DNA from: Croceimicrobium sp965279135
Lineage (GTDB): Bacteria; Bacteroidota; Bacteroidia; Flavobacteriales; Schleiferiaceae
DNA length: 64,000 bases
Reading direction: 5' to 3'
NCBI GenBank assembly: GCA_965279135.1
Contig: OZ257133.1
Span: forward strand, 1,984,001 to 2,048,000
Shown here in pieces: positions 27,732-35,505 of this stretch. Numbering within the stretch: position 1 is the first letter of the stretch; every line of letters begins with the position of its first letter. A program made the translations under genes and the position numbers. The notes below the pieces were generated by a model that worked only from the letters and a program-made list of their open reading frames with translations, was not told the DNA's origin and ran no database searches.

Positions 27732-30374
27732 CTAGTAATTCAAATTTGGTCGAAGCCACTTCTCCGCTTCATCAATAGTGATACCTCTTCTTCTCGCATA
27801 ATCTTCTACCTGATCTCGATCTATTTTACCCAGCCCAAAATATTTGGCTTGAGGATGGGCGAAGTAATAACCAGAAACACTAGCGGCAGGATTCATAGCC
27901 AGGCTCTCGGTTAGCTCCATGCCAATTTCTTCCGCTGCTAACAGTTTAAAAATGGTTGTCTTTTCCAGGTGATCCGGACAGGCAGGATAACCGGGTGCTG
28001 GACGAATGCCTTGATAGGATTCTGAAATCAATTCATCATTGCTGAAGTCTTCGTTTTCCGCGTAGGCCCAGTGCTTTGTACGCACCTGCTCATGTAAATA
28101 TTCTGCTGCCGCTTCAGCTAGTCTATCGGCGAGGGCCTTTAAAAGAATTGAAGAATAATCATCATGAGTAGCTTCAAATTCAGTGAGCTTTTTTTCAATT
28201 CCTAATCCCGCACAAACTGCAAAACACCCCACATGATCATCTTTCGGAGCGATCAGATCGGCCAGAGCAATATTGGGGGCTCCCTTGGCTTTTTGAGTTT
28301 GTTGTCTTAAGGTGAAGAACGCATCTATCGGTTTACCTCCTTCAAAGAGTTGAATATCGTCAGTTCCCTTGCGTTCGGCCTCCCAAATTCCAAAAACACC
28401 TTTAGCCTGCAGCCATTCCTCTTCTACGATCTGTTTGAGCATTTGCTGGGCATCAGCATACAGCTTTGTGGCTTCTTCTCCCACCACTTCATCTTTCAAT
28501 ATTCTTGGAAACTTACCGTGTAATTGCCAGGTCTGGAAAAAAGGAGTCCAGTCAATATATCTGGAAAGGACTGCAAGATCAAAAGTGATTGGGCTTTGGC
28601 GACCTAGTTTTTTAGGCTTGGATATGGCTCCAGAACCAAAATCTAATCGCCAGGCATTATCTCTAGCCTCCCCGATTGAAAGCAGCTTTTTAGAACGAGC
28701 CCGATTCAAATAACCTTCCCGTAACTTGGTGTATTCCTTCGCTAGGTCCGATTTAAACTTGGGCCTTGCGGACCTATTGGCCAAGGTCTGCGCCACCGGA
28801 ACACTCCGACTCGCATCATTTACGTGCACTACGATATTTGAGTATTCAGGAAAAATCTTCACCGCTGTATGCGCACGGGAAGTAGTAGCTCCTCCAATCA
28901 TTAATGGAAGATCCATGGACTCGCGTTCCATTTCTCGGGCCACTTCAATCATTTCGTCCAGCGATGGTGTAATCAAGCCACTCAGTCCGATTAAGTCTAC
29001 ATCCTCGGCATTGGCAGTTTCTAAAATCTTTTGCAAAGGCACCATCACACCAAGGTCAACTATTTCGAAATTGTTGCAGGCCAAAACCACTCCAACAATG
29101 TTTTTCCCAATGTCGTGGACATCTCCCTTAACCGTGGCCAACAATATTTTGCCCTTTTTCTGAGCTCCTGGGCTGGCCGCTTTTTCGGCCTCCAAATAGG
29201 GTTCTAAATAGGCCACTGCCCGTTTCATTACCCGAGCTGATTTCACAACTTGAGGGAGAAACATCTTACCGGATCCAAAAAGATCACCTACTACATTCAT
29301 CCCATCCATTAGAGGTCCTTCTATCAAACCCAGAACCTTGTCAAACTGAGGACGCGCCTCTTCTACATCCTCTTCGATATAGTCTACAATGCCTTTAACC
29401 AATGCATGCTCGATCCGCTTGGCAACAGGTGCCTCCCGCCAGCTAAGATCTTTTTCTTTAGACTTTGCATTACCCTTAACGGTTTCTGCAAAATCCAATA
29501 GTCTTTCCGTGGCATCATCCCTACGATCTAACAATACATCTTCTACCCTTTCCAGTAACTCCTTGGGGATTTCCTCATATACCTCCAACATTGTTGGGTT
29601 TACAATTCCCATATCCATCCCATTCTGGATTCCATGATATAAGAAGGCAGAATGCATCGCCTCGCGTACTAGCTGATTTCCTCTAAAACTGAAGGAAACA
29701 TTACTCACCCCACCGCTGACTTTCGCTCTGGGTAGATTATCCTTTATCCATTTGGTTGCTCGAAAGAAGTCAAGAGCATTTAAACGATGCTCCTCTATTC
29801 CGGTAGCAACCGGAAAAATGTTTGGATCAAAAATGATATCCTCAGGTGGAAAGGAGAGTTGCTGAGTTAGAATCTTATAAGAGCGTTCGCAAATCTCAAT
29901 CCTCCGCTCATAAGTATCGGCTTGTCCCTCTTCATCAAAGGCCATCACAATCACCGCCGCACCATAGCGACGTACCAACTTCGCTTGACGAATAAACTCC
30001 TCTTCACCTCCTTTGAGGCTAATGGAGTTTACCACCGATTTACCTTGAACGCACTTGAGGCCCGCTTCGATAATCTCCCACTTAGAAGAATCGATCATTA
30101 TTGGAATCCGGGCGATATCCGGTTCAGCAGCAATGAGATTTAGGAACTTCACCATGGCAGCTTTACCATCGAGCATTCCTTCATCCATATTGACATCAAG
30201 GATTTGCGCTCCACCTTCTACCTGATCGCGCGCAACCTCAAGCGCCTCGTCGTAAAGATCCTCTTTGATTAAGCGCAAGAACTTTCTGGAACCAGTAACA
30301 TTGGTACGCTCCCCAATATTCACAAAATTGGTTTCACCGCTGATATTCAGGGGCTCTAATCCTGATAGCTTCAT
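27732..30374 (-). CDS. metH: Methionine synthase, C-terminal part (folate, B12 and activation domains)
   Basis: An 880-residue protein matching MetH without its homocysteine domain. In order it has the pterin-binding barrel (about 1-270, FVNIGERTNVTGSRKF), the four-helix cap (about 295-390), the cobalamin domain with the lower-ligand motif GDVHDIG (His420), and the SAM-binding activation domain (YQGIRPAPGYPACPDH) with a C-terminal end in the usual place. The separate upstream gene supplies the homocysteine methyltransferase half, and the two overlap by 4 bases. The enzyme transfers methyl from 5-methyl-THF via B12. The split looks genuine, not a frameshift, because each half has clean ends. 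Confidence 0.96.
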   Translation of the reverse strand: MKLSGLEPLNISGETNFVNIGERTNVTGSRKFLRLIKEDLYDEALEVARDQVEGGAQILDVNMDEGMLDGKAAMVKFLNLIAAEPDIARIPIMIDSSKWEIIEAGLKCVQGKSVVNSISLKGGEEEFIRQAKLVRRYGAAVIVMAFDEEGQADTYERRIEICERSYKILTQQLSFPPEDIIFDPNIFPVATGIEEHRLNALDFFRATKWIKDNLPRAKVSGGVSNVSFSFRGNQLVREAMHSAFLYHGIQNGMDMGIVNPTMLEVYEEIPKELLERVEDVLLDRRDDATERLLDFAETVKGNAKSKEKDLSWREAPVAKRIEHALVKGIVDYIEEDVEEARPQFDKVLGLIEGPLMDGMNVVGDLFGSGKMFLPQVVKSARVMKRAVAYLEPYLEAEKAASPGAQKKGKILLATVKGDVHDIGKNIVGVVLACNNFEIVDLGVMVPLQKILETANAEDVDLIGLSGLITPSLDEMIEVAREMERESMDLPLMIGGATTSRAHTAVKIFPEYSNIVVHVNDASRSVPVAQTLANRSARPKFKSDLAKEYTKLREGYLNRARSKKLLSIGEARDNAWRLDFGSGAISKPKKLGRQSPITFDLAVLSRYIDWTPFFQTWQLHGKFPRILKDEVVGEEATKLYADAQQMLKQIVEEEWLQAKGVFGIWEAERKGTDDIQLFEGGKPIDAFFTLRQQTQKAKGAPNIALADLIAPKDDHVGCFAVCAGLGIEKKLTEFEATHDDYSSILLKALADRLAEAAAEYLHEQVRTKHWAYAENEDFSNDELISESYQGIRPAPGYPACPDHLEKTTIFKLLAAEEIGMELTESLAMNPAASVSGYYFAHPQAKYFGLGKIDRDQVEDYARRRGITIDEAEKWLRPNLNY

Positions 30375-31378
30375 GAAATTAGGGCTAGTTTGGGAGGTTG
30401 ATAATCCTTTACCAGTTCCGCAATTTGTTTAATATGTTCAGGGGTGGTACCGCAACATCCTCCAATTACATTAACCAGATTCTGGTCGACGTACTCCTTA
30501 ATTAATCCGGCCATTTCCTCCGGACCCTGATCATATTCGCCAAAAGCATTAGGCAATCCGGCATTGGGATGAGCCGAAACTGCAAACGGAGATTTACGAT
30601 GCAGGATTTGCAAATAGGGTCGTAACTGATCTGCACCCAATGCGCAGTTTAGACCGATAGATAATAAGGGCACATGGCTAATGCTGGTTAAAAATGCCTC
30701 TGTGGTCTGACCCGATAAAGTCCGACCGGATGCATCAGTGATAGTACCCGATACCATTATGGGATAATCCTGCCCTAGCTCCTCAAATAATTCCTGCAGG
30801 GCAAAAAGAGCTGCTTTCGCATTTAAAGTATCGAATACTGTTTCTACTAAAATAATATCAGCTCCACCGCGAATGAGGGCCTGGGCTTGCTCTTTGTAGT
30901 TTTCGGCCAGCGTATCGAAATCTATCGCACGATACCCCGGGTTGTTCACATCGGGGCTAAGACTCGCAGTTCGGTTTGTTGGCCCCATCGAACCTGCAAC
31001 AAGACGAGGTTTGCCTGGATCCTTTGCGCTAAACTCCAGAGCAGCTTCCTTTGCAAGTCGAGCAGCTGTTTCATTTAATTCAGGCACCAAATCCTCCATG
31101 TGGTAATCAGCCATGGAGATTCGGGTGCTATTAAAAGTATTCGTCTCAATAATATCGGCCCCAGCGGCGAGATACTCACGATGTATATCCCTGATTATAT
31201 CGGGTTGTGTTAGACTCAATAGGTCGTTGTTCCCCTTTAAATCATGTGGGAAATCTTTAAACCGTTCTCCACGATAATCTGCTTCCTGCAGCTTATGCCT
31301 CTGGATCATGGTTCCCATAGCGCCATCCAAAACAAGGATGCGCTCCTCCATCAATTTTAAAATCCCTTCTTTGGTCAT
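30371..31378 (-). CDS. metH: Methionine synthase, homocysteine methyltransferase subunit
   Basis: A 335-residue Hcy-binding domain protein, equivalent to the first module of MetH. It contains DGAMGTMIQ, ETNTFNSTRISM, and the zinc cysteines in GLNCALGAD and GGCCGTTPEH. The ATGA overlap with the next gene implies translational coupling, so the two polypeptides should form one methionine synthase. The 62-base leader between ATG and the SAM-I aptamer carries a terminator-like hairpin. Confidence 0.95.
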   Translation of the reverse strand: MTKEGILKLMEERILVLDGAMGTMIQRHKLQEADYRGERFKDFPHDLKGNNDLLSLTQPDIIRDIHREYLAAGADIIETNTFNSTRISMADYHMEDLVPELNETAARLAKEAALEFSAKDPGKPRLVAGSMGPTNRTASLSPDVNNPGYRAIDFDTLAENYKEQAQALIRGGADIILVETVFDTLNAKAALFALQELFEELGQDYPIMVSGTITDASGRTLSGQTTEAFLTSISHVPLLSIGLNCALGADQLRPYLQILHRKSPFAVSAHPNAGLPNAFGEYDQGPEEMAGLIKEYVDQNLVNVIGGCCGTTPEHIKQIAELVKDYQPPKLALIS

Positions 31379-31404
31379 AGTTTCATTTACTAAGACCTAT
31401 CCAG

Positions 31405-31450
31405 AAAAAAGAGATGATAAGGATTTGTGCGTAGACGAATCTTATCTATC
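31405..31450 (-). terminator. Terminator-like hairpin in the metH leader, overlapping aptamer P1
   Basis: On the minus strand, 31450-31438 (GATAGATAAGATT) pairs with 31425-31413 (AATCCTTATCATC), giving about 12 pairs with one bulge on each side. TCTTTTTT (31412-31405) follows directly. The 5' arm contains the P1 3' strand of the SAM-I aptamer (31446-31441), so the two structures exclude each other. Confidence 0.65.
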
Positions 31451-31538
31451 CTCGGCTTTTCCGAGGTGGGAATTAGCACCCGCCCTAAGGGGTTGCTAAG
31501 ACATCTACGGGCCCAATCCCTCCGTCTTTCTGGATAAG
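31441..31538 (-). ncRNA. SAM-I (S-box) riboswitch upstream of metH-metF
   Basis: The minus-strand sequence has the SAM-I core. P1 is CUUAUC (31538-31533) with GAUAAG (31446-31441), closing a four-way junction. It includes AGAAAGACGGAGGGAUUGG, then UAGCAACC, then GGUGCUAAUUCCCACC, and a P4 hairpin CCUCGG...CCGAGG. These are the conserved elements of the class. It lies 62 bases before metH1 and its 5' end falls where the upstream TACATTTG box predicts transcription to begin. It should control metH1-metH2-metF in response to SAM. Confidence 0.94.
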
Positions 31539-31544
31539 TGATGA

Positions 31545-31576
31545 CAAATGTAAGAGTGGAAATCTAATGAAGCAAG
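31545..31576 (-). promoter_or_regulatory. Promoter of the metH1-metH2-metF operon
   Basis: The minus-strand -7 box TACATTTG (31552-31545) is preceded by a TTG -33 box (31575-31573) at about 20 bases. Transcription would begin near 31538, the first base of the SAM-I aptamer. The -33 box lies inside the 3' end of the upstream lipoprotein gene. Confidence 0.7.
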
Positions 31577-32568
31577 TCTTTTGGCTCAGCAATCCAATTT
31601 GCTGGCAAATCCTCCTTTCGCTTGTAAGTGTACTGATAGAAAAAACGACTGCCTTCTGGTCCGGCCACTTCCTCCTTTAAAATTCTACCTAGTAATTCTT
31701 CCCTTTCAAAATCAAACCAGGACTTATCATACTTAACCATGAGAACCGGTCGCTCTTTTCCACTTACATCCAGCTTAAGCTCGCATTTCTCACTCAGAGC
31801 TTTTAGGGTGTAAGTATTTGCATAAGGGCGATAGCTAATTTTATCAGGAGTTTGGGATGAACTAAATCTTCGATAGTCAAGTCCATAAGGATTGTGAGAA
31901 TTTGCCCTCGCCCAGCCCTTACCCTTTTGCAACAGGAAGAACCAGGGTTGAATAAGGATGGAGAAAATATCCTTATACTCAAATTGAGGAAGGCTTTTTA
32001 TCTGTCCTTGCCAATCGAATTCCAAATGAAAGGCCCTACTCTTCCCAGTTGGGCCTTCCACTCGAATGCGCACATCATGAAGGTAATTCCTCTGTTCCAC
32101 TGAATCCAGATAGATAAAGGGCAGATAATTAATCTGATACCAGGTATTGTAATAGGTGCTATAGCTGGGAACATATTCATAAGCGGAATCGAAGACCATA
32201 AAAAGCACATCGAGCAAATTGGGCCCATTGCGCTTTTCTTCTTCATGCACTTCAGAATAATGGTCTAGTACCAAAGCCCCATCGAAGCCTTGATTTATCA
32301 TTTCAGCCCTTAACTGATTAAAATCGGTATCGTACCCACTAATTATTTCTGACCCTCCCAGCACCACGGGACCCTTTAGACTTCCGGGGTGGTCATATAC
32401 CTCAGCTCTGCTCGAATAAGAAGGACTATAGAGCTGATCTTTGGATACCGCGGGAACAGACTCAAAAGTCCGGCAGGAAGTAATTGAAATCGAAAAGCTT
32501 AAAAAGAGTAAAAGCCCTACCCGATGGCCACGGAAAGTCCACTTGAAAAGAGTACAGAGTTTTCGCAT
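31564..32568 (-). CDS. Uncharacterised lipoprotein
   Basis: A 334-residue predicted lipoprotein. An N-terminal hydrophobic segment (about 17-30) ends in ITSCRTF, with Cys32 as the likely lipidation site. The rest is mixed and rich in Tyr (YEYVPSYSTYYNTWYQINYLPF). I recognise no family or catalytic motif. It is a single gene squeezed between the SAM-I promoter and the metK promoter, divergent from metK, so there is no functional link beyond position. Confidence 0.7.
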   Translation of the reverse strand: MRKLCTLFKWTFRGHRVGLLLFLSFSISITSCRTFESVPAVSKDQLYSPSYSSRAEVYDHPGSLKGPVVLGGSEIISGYDTDFNQLRAEMINQGFDGALVLDHYSEVHEEEKRNGPNLLDVLFMVFDSAYEYVPSYSTYYNTWYQINYLPFIYLDSVEQRNYLHDVRIRVEGPTGKSRAFHLEFDWQGQIKSLPQFEYKDIFSILIQPWFFLLQKGKGWARANSHNPYGLDYRRFSSSQTPDKISYRPYANTYTLKALSEKCELKLDVSGKERPVLMVKYDKSWFDFEREELLGRILKEEVAGPEGSRFFYQYTYKRKEDLPANWIAEPKDLLH

Positions 32569-32623
32569 TTCCAGTTTTCAGATTTAAAACAAAGGTTAGG
32601 CCATAATTAAGCTTGGGGCGTGC

Positions 32624-32653
32624 TTTGCGCAGATGGAAATTTTTCTACATTTG
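32624..32653 (+). promoter_or_regulatory. metK promoter, full Bacteroidota consensus
   Basis: The -33 box TTTG (32624-32627) and -7 box TACATTTG (32646-32653) are 18 bases apart, matching the phylum consensus. Transcription would start at about 32660, at the base of the putative SAM-binding aptamer. Confidence 0.8.
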
Positions 32654-32659
32654 CCGCCT

Positions 32660-32712
32660 GAGTGGAAAAATTTGGCTGATTGCAACCACCAAAAAAAATG
32701 CTAAACCAGATT
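32660..32712 (+). ncRNA. Putative SAM-II/SAM-V-type riboswitch aptamer upstream of metK
   Basis: The segment can form P1 (GTGG 32662-32665 with CCAC 32686-32689) around a loop with ATTTGGC and ATTGCA, then an A-rich stretch and GCTAAACCAG. ATTGCA directly before the P1 3' strand, and GCTAAA after an A-rich linker, match what I recall of the SAM-II H-type pseudoknot. The pseudoknot pair TTTGG (32671-32675) with CCAGA (32706-32710) replaces the CC/GG pair of the known aptamer, a compensatory change. It lies just after the metK promoter and 50-odd bases before the ATG. A covariance-model hit would settle it. Confidence 0.7.
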
Positions 32713-32729
32713 AGCGTAAGCGATTAGCC
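32674..32729 (+). promoter_or_regulatory. Possible alternative (anti-aptamer) helix in the metK leader
   Basis: GGCTGATTGC in the aptamer loop (32674-32683) can pair over all ten positions, two of them G-U, with GCGATTAGCC (32720-32729) downstream. This helix would break the pseudoknot, giving a two-state switch. No T tract follows, which suggests control of translation. Confidence 0.5.
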
Positions 32730-32765
32730 TTCTTGATACTCATACTCTAACCCTTAAAGAAGTCT

Positions 32766-34061
32766 ATGTCTTACCTATTCACCTCTGAGTCCGTATCCGA
32801 AGGACATCCCGATAAAATCGCCGATCAAATTTCTGATGCCATTTTGGATCACTTTTTAGCTTTTGATCCCAATTCAAAAGTGGCTTGCGAAACCCTGGTT
32901 ACTACCGGACAGGTAGTATTAGCCGGAGAGGTTAAGTCTGAAACCTATTTAGACCTTCAACAAATCGCCCGGAACGTGATCAATAAGATTGGTTACACCA
33001 AAAGCGAGTACATGTTTGAGGGAAATTCATGTGGGATATTATCAGCTATCCACGAGCAAAGTCAAGATATTAATCAAGGAGTTGATCGCGGAAACCTAGA
33101 AGAACAAGGAGCTGGAGATCAGGGAATGATGTTTGGCTATGCGACTAATGAAACAGAGAACTATATGCCTTTGGCTCTTGATCTCAGCCACAGAATTTTA
33201 CAGACTCTGGCCGACTTACGTAGAGAAGGAAATGAAATTAAATACTTAAGACCTGATGCCAAGGCGCAGGTTACAATAGAATACAATGATGATCACAAAC
33301 CGGTACGCATAGATGCTATTGTGATTTCCACTCAACATGACGATTTCGTTACCGCTAGTGATCAGGTAAATCAAGATCAAGCGGATCAGGAAATGCTTGA
33401 TCAGATTCGTCATGATATCATTAACATTCTCATCCCAAAGGTAAAGGCTCAACTCGGTACTGATCTACAGGCCTTGTTCGGAGATGATATCAAATACCAC
33501 ATTAATCCAACTGGTAAGTTTGTGATTGGCGGGCCGCATGGTGATGCCGGGCTCACTGGCCGCAAGATTATTGTTGACACCTACGGTGGAAAAGGTGCCC
33601 ATGGTGGAGGTGCCTTTAGTGGTAAAGACCCGAGTAAGGTGGACCGATCTGCTGCATACGCTGCGCGCCACATTGCTAAAAACCTGGTAGCAGCAGGAGT
33701 GGCTGATCAAATTCTAGTTCAGGTTTCCTATGCCATTGGCGTTGTAGAACCTATGGGGGTATTTGTAGACACTTATGGTTCCTCCAAAGTTGCTTTAAGT
33801 GATGGTCAGATTGCCGCTAAGGTGAAGGAGCTCTTTGATCTTCGTCCCGGTCTTATTGAAAAGAATTTAAAACTGCGCAATCCTATCTACTCGCGCAGCG
33901 CTGCCTATGGACATATGGGGCGTACCAATGAAATAGTTAAGGCTGAATTCAGTCGCCCCAATGGTACCGGTACCGAAAGCAAAGAGGTAGAAGTAGAGCT
34001 CTTTACCTGGGAGAAATTAGACCGGGTTGATGATGTTAAGGGGGTTTTTGGTTTGGGGTAA
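32766..34061 (+). CDS. metK: S-adenosylmethionine synthetase
   Basis: A 431-residue MetK that makes SAM from methionine and ATP. It starts MSYLFTSESVSEGHPDK with the ATP-binding His, and continues with the potassium and methionine site ACETLVTTG, GDQGMMFGYA, the pyrophosphate loop GGPHGDAGLTGRK and GGGAFSGKDPSKVDRSAAY. Length is within the longer bacterial range. It is transcribed alone from a consensus promoter through the putative SAM-binding leader. Its stop codon is followed at once by a heptamer repeat array and then a terminator. Confidence 0.98.
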   Translation: MSYLFTSESVSEGHPDKIADQISDAILDHFLAFDPNSKVACETLVTTGQVVLAGEVKSETYLDLQQIARNVINKIGYTKSEYMFEGNSCGILSAIHEQSQDINQGVDRGNLEEQGAGDQGMMFGYATNETENYMPLALDLSHRILQTLADLRREGNEIKYLRPDAKAQVTIEYNDDHKPVRIDAIVISTQHDDFVTASDQVNQDQADQEMLDQIRHDIINILIPKVKAQLGTDLQALFGDDIKYHINPTGKFVIGGPHGDAGLTGRKIIVDTYGGKGAHGGGAFSGKDPSKVDRSAAYAARHIAKNLVAAGVADQILVQVSYAIGVVEPMGVFVDTYGSSKVALSDGQIAAKVKELFDLRPGLIEKNLKLRNPIYSRSAAYGHMGRTNEIVKAEFSRPNGTGTESKEVEVELFTWEKLDRVDDVKGVFGLG

Positions 34062-34124
34062 TTGGTAGTTGGTAGCTTGTAGCTTGTAGCTAGTAGTTGG
34101 TAGCTGGTAGTTGGTAGTTGGTAA
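34062..34124. repeat. Nine tandem heptamers, consensus TTGGTAG
   Basis: Immediately after the metK stop lie nine consecutive 7-base units: TTGGTAG, TTGGTAG, CTTGTAG, CTTGTAG, CTAGTAG, TTGGTAG, CTGGTAG, TTGGTAG and TTGGTAA. The register is perfect for 63 bases and every unit keeps TA at positions 5-6. The period of 7 would not keep a reading frame, and the array is non-coding. Confidence 0.9.
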
Positions 34125-34146
34125 TGCCTAAGAAGTTTTAGTGCGA

Positions 34147-34195
34147 ACAAAAAAAGAACCGAGATTGAGTATTCCTCATCTCGGTTCTTAGCTTT
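34147..34195. terminator. Bidirectional terminator after metK
   Basis: A 12-pair perfect stem (AAGAACCGAGAT at 34154-34165 with ATCTCGGTTCTT at 34178-34189) has an inner GAG/CTC extension. It is flanked by an A run on the left and TTTT on the right, so it can act in both directions. Confidence 0.88.
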
Positions 34196-34255
34196 TAAAC
34201 CCCTTTCGGTAGTCTATATTTCTAGGTGTACTTCCCTGAATAAGGTTGACCGTTT

Positions 34256-35098
34256 CTAGGTTAGTAATTCATGATTAAAGATAGTGAGTCTCTTTGGCGT
34301 ATGATGGGTCAAGAGAGTCGCTTCAAATTCTATTGGACTTTTCTTACCAATATGATTGTGTGGTCTATAATGGTTGTAGTGGAAAACTGCTTTGCTAAGC
34401 ATCTTTCTAAGTTGGTTATAGTCTTTAGGATGCCAGTGCGCTAGGTACTCTTCTTTAATGGTACGGTTGATGCGTTCGGCATAAGCATTATCCTGTGCAC
34501 TTGTGGCCATACTGATGGCGGAGCCCTGATCTTTTAGCAACTGTACATATGCACGGTAAGTATATTGACTCCCTCGATCAGAATGATGGATTCTGGGAGG
34601 TGGATGTTGCTTAAGTGCCCTCTTTAATGCCTGGAGATTGGCGGTAGCCCGCATGTGATCGGTAAGGTAGTAGCCTACAATCTTCTTGGTATACACATCA
34701 ATGATAAAGGTGGCGTAATAAAACCGATTCCCAATCCGGATATAGGTAATATCACTCTGCCATACCTGTGAAGGTCCATCTAGGGTGAGCCCCTGAATAA
34801 GGTTCGGGTAGAACTTCTTTGCGGCATAAGTAGTTCTGCGGTAGTTCTTACTCCGCTTTAAACGATACCCTAAATCCATCATCATCTCAATAAAGCGATC
34901 ACGGCCAATAAAGTCAGGTTGTAAACTGTCATACATCTTCTTAACCCCACAGCCCGGGTGTTCTTTGCGTAGATCATCAGCTTCTATGATCAGCTGCGCT
35001 ACACGTTCATCAAAAGCCCGTTGTCTCTGCTGGTACTGCAGAACAGCTTGCTTACTGATGCGTACTTCGCGGTAGAGTGCATTTAAAGAATAACTCAT
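34256..35098 (-). CDS. IS3-family transposase OrfB (DDE integrase core)
   Basis: A 280-residue transposase. An N-terminal HTH_21-like region (DDLRKEHPGCGVKKMYDSL) precedes the rve integrase core. Catalytic acids are visible in WQSDITYIRIG, IHHSDRGSQYT and AERINRTIKEEYL. It overlaps orfA by 4 bases. Its frame stays open upstream into the A8 run in orfA (35144-35151), so it is probably made mainly as an OrfAB fusion by -1 frameshifting, as in other IS3 elements. Confidence 0.95.
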   Translation of the reverse strand: MSYSLNALYREVRISKQAVLQYQQRQRAFDERVAQLIIEADDLRKEHPGCGVKKMYDSLQPDFIGRDRFIEMMMDLGYRLKRSKNYRRTTYAAKKFYPNLIQGLTLDGPSQVWQSDITYIRIGNRFYYATFIIDVYTKKIVGYYLTDHMRATANLQALKRALKQHPPPRIHHSDRGSQYTYRAYVQLLKDQGSAISMATSAQDNAYAERINRTIKEEYLAHWHPKDYNQLRKMLSKAVFHYNHYRPHNHIGKKSPIEFEATLLTHHTPKRLTIFNHELLT

Positions 35099-35505
35099 TT
35101 GCTCTTGCCGCTCGCGGAACCTTTGGAGTGTGGGGTGGCGAAGTTTTTTTTGATATCGATTTTCAGATCCTCCTTAGCCACCTCCATCATCGTTTCCAAA
35201 TAATCGATCTGGATCTGTTTACGACCCAAGGCCGCTTCTAACTCCTTAATCTTCTTCTCTAAATCCTTGACTTTGGATTGGCTGCTGGACTGTTTCTCCA
35301 CGACTCGATAACCTTCTTGGTTAAAGGTAGAGTATTTATAAATCCACGTGTAAATCGTAACATTAGAAATCCCGTGAAGACGCTCTAACTGAAGCACACT
35401 GAACTTACCCGACTCAAAGTCCTTAACAATGGAACGTTTAAACTCTTCACTGTAATGCCGGTGCTTTCGGATTGATTGTACATTCGCTTTCATAGTTGAC
35501 AACAT
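35095..35505 (-). CDS. IS3-family transposase OrfA (HTH protein)
   Basis: A 136-residue DNA-binding subunit. The HTH is around 14-60 (HYSEEFKRSIVKDFESGKFSV, HGISNVTIYTWIYKY) and is followed by a leucine-zipper-like coiled coil (about 70-115). The first ATG (35505) lies inside a palindrome, and the ATG at 35493 (MKANVQSIRKH) is an equally likely start. The run AAAAAAAAC near the 3' end is a plausible -1 slippery site leading into orfB. Confidence 0.9.
   Translation of the reverse strand: MLSTMKANVQSIRKHRHYSEEFKRSIVKDFESGKFSVLQLERLHGISNVTIYTWIYKYSTFNQEGYRVVEKQSSSQSKVKDLEKKIKELEAALGRKQIQIDYLETMMEVAKEDLKIDIKKNFATPHSKGSASGKSK
35144..35151 (-). promoter_or_regulatory. Probable -1 ribosomal frameshift site in the IS element
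   Basis: Minus-strand A8 followed by C, within orfA. The -1 frame is free of stops from here through the orfB ATG, so slippage would give an in-frame OrfAB fusion. Confidence 0.65.

Noticed and set aside
34062..34124. The heptamer array as a CRISPR
   Set aside because: Units are contiguous, 7 bases long and without spacers, and there are no cas genes.
33905..34150. A minus-strand frame covering the heptamer array downstream of metK
   Set aside because: It reads through the repeats and the metK terminator region and then antisense to metK. The Tyr/Pro/Thr repeats reflect the DNA heptamers, not a protein.
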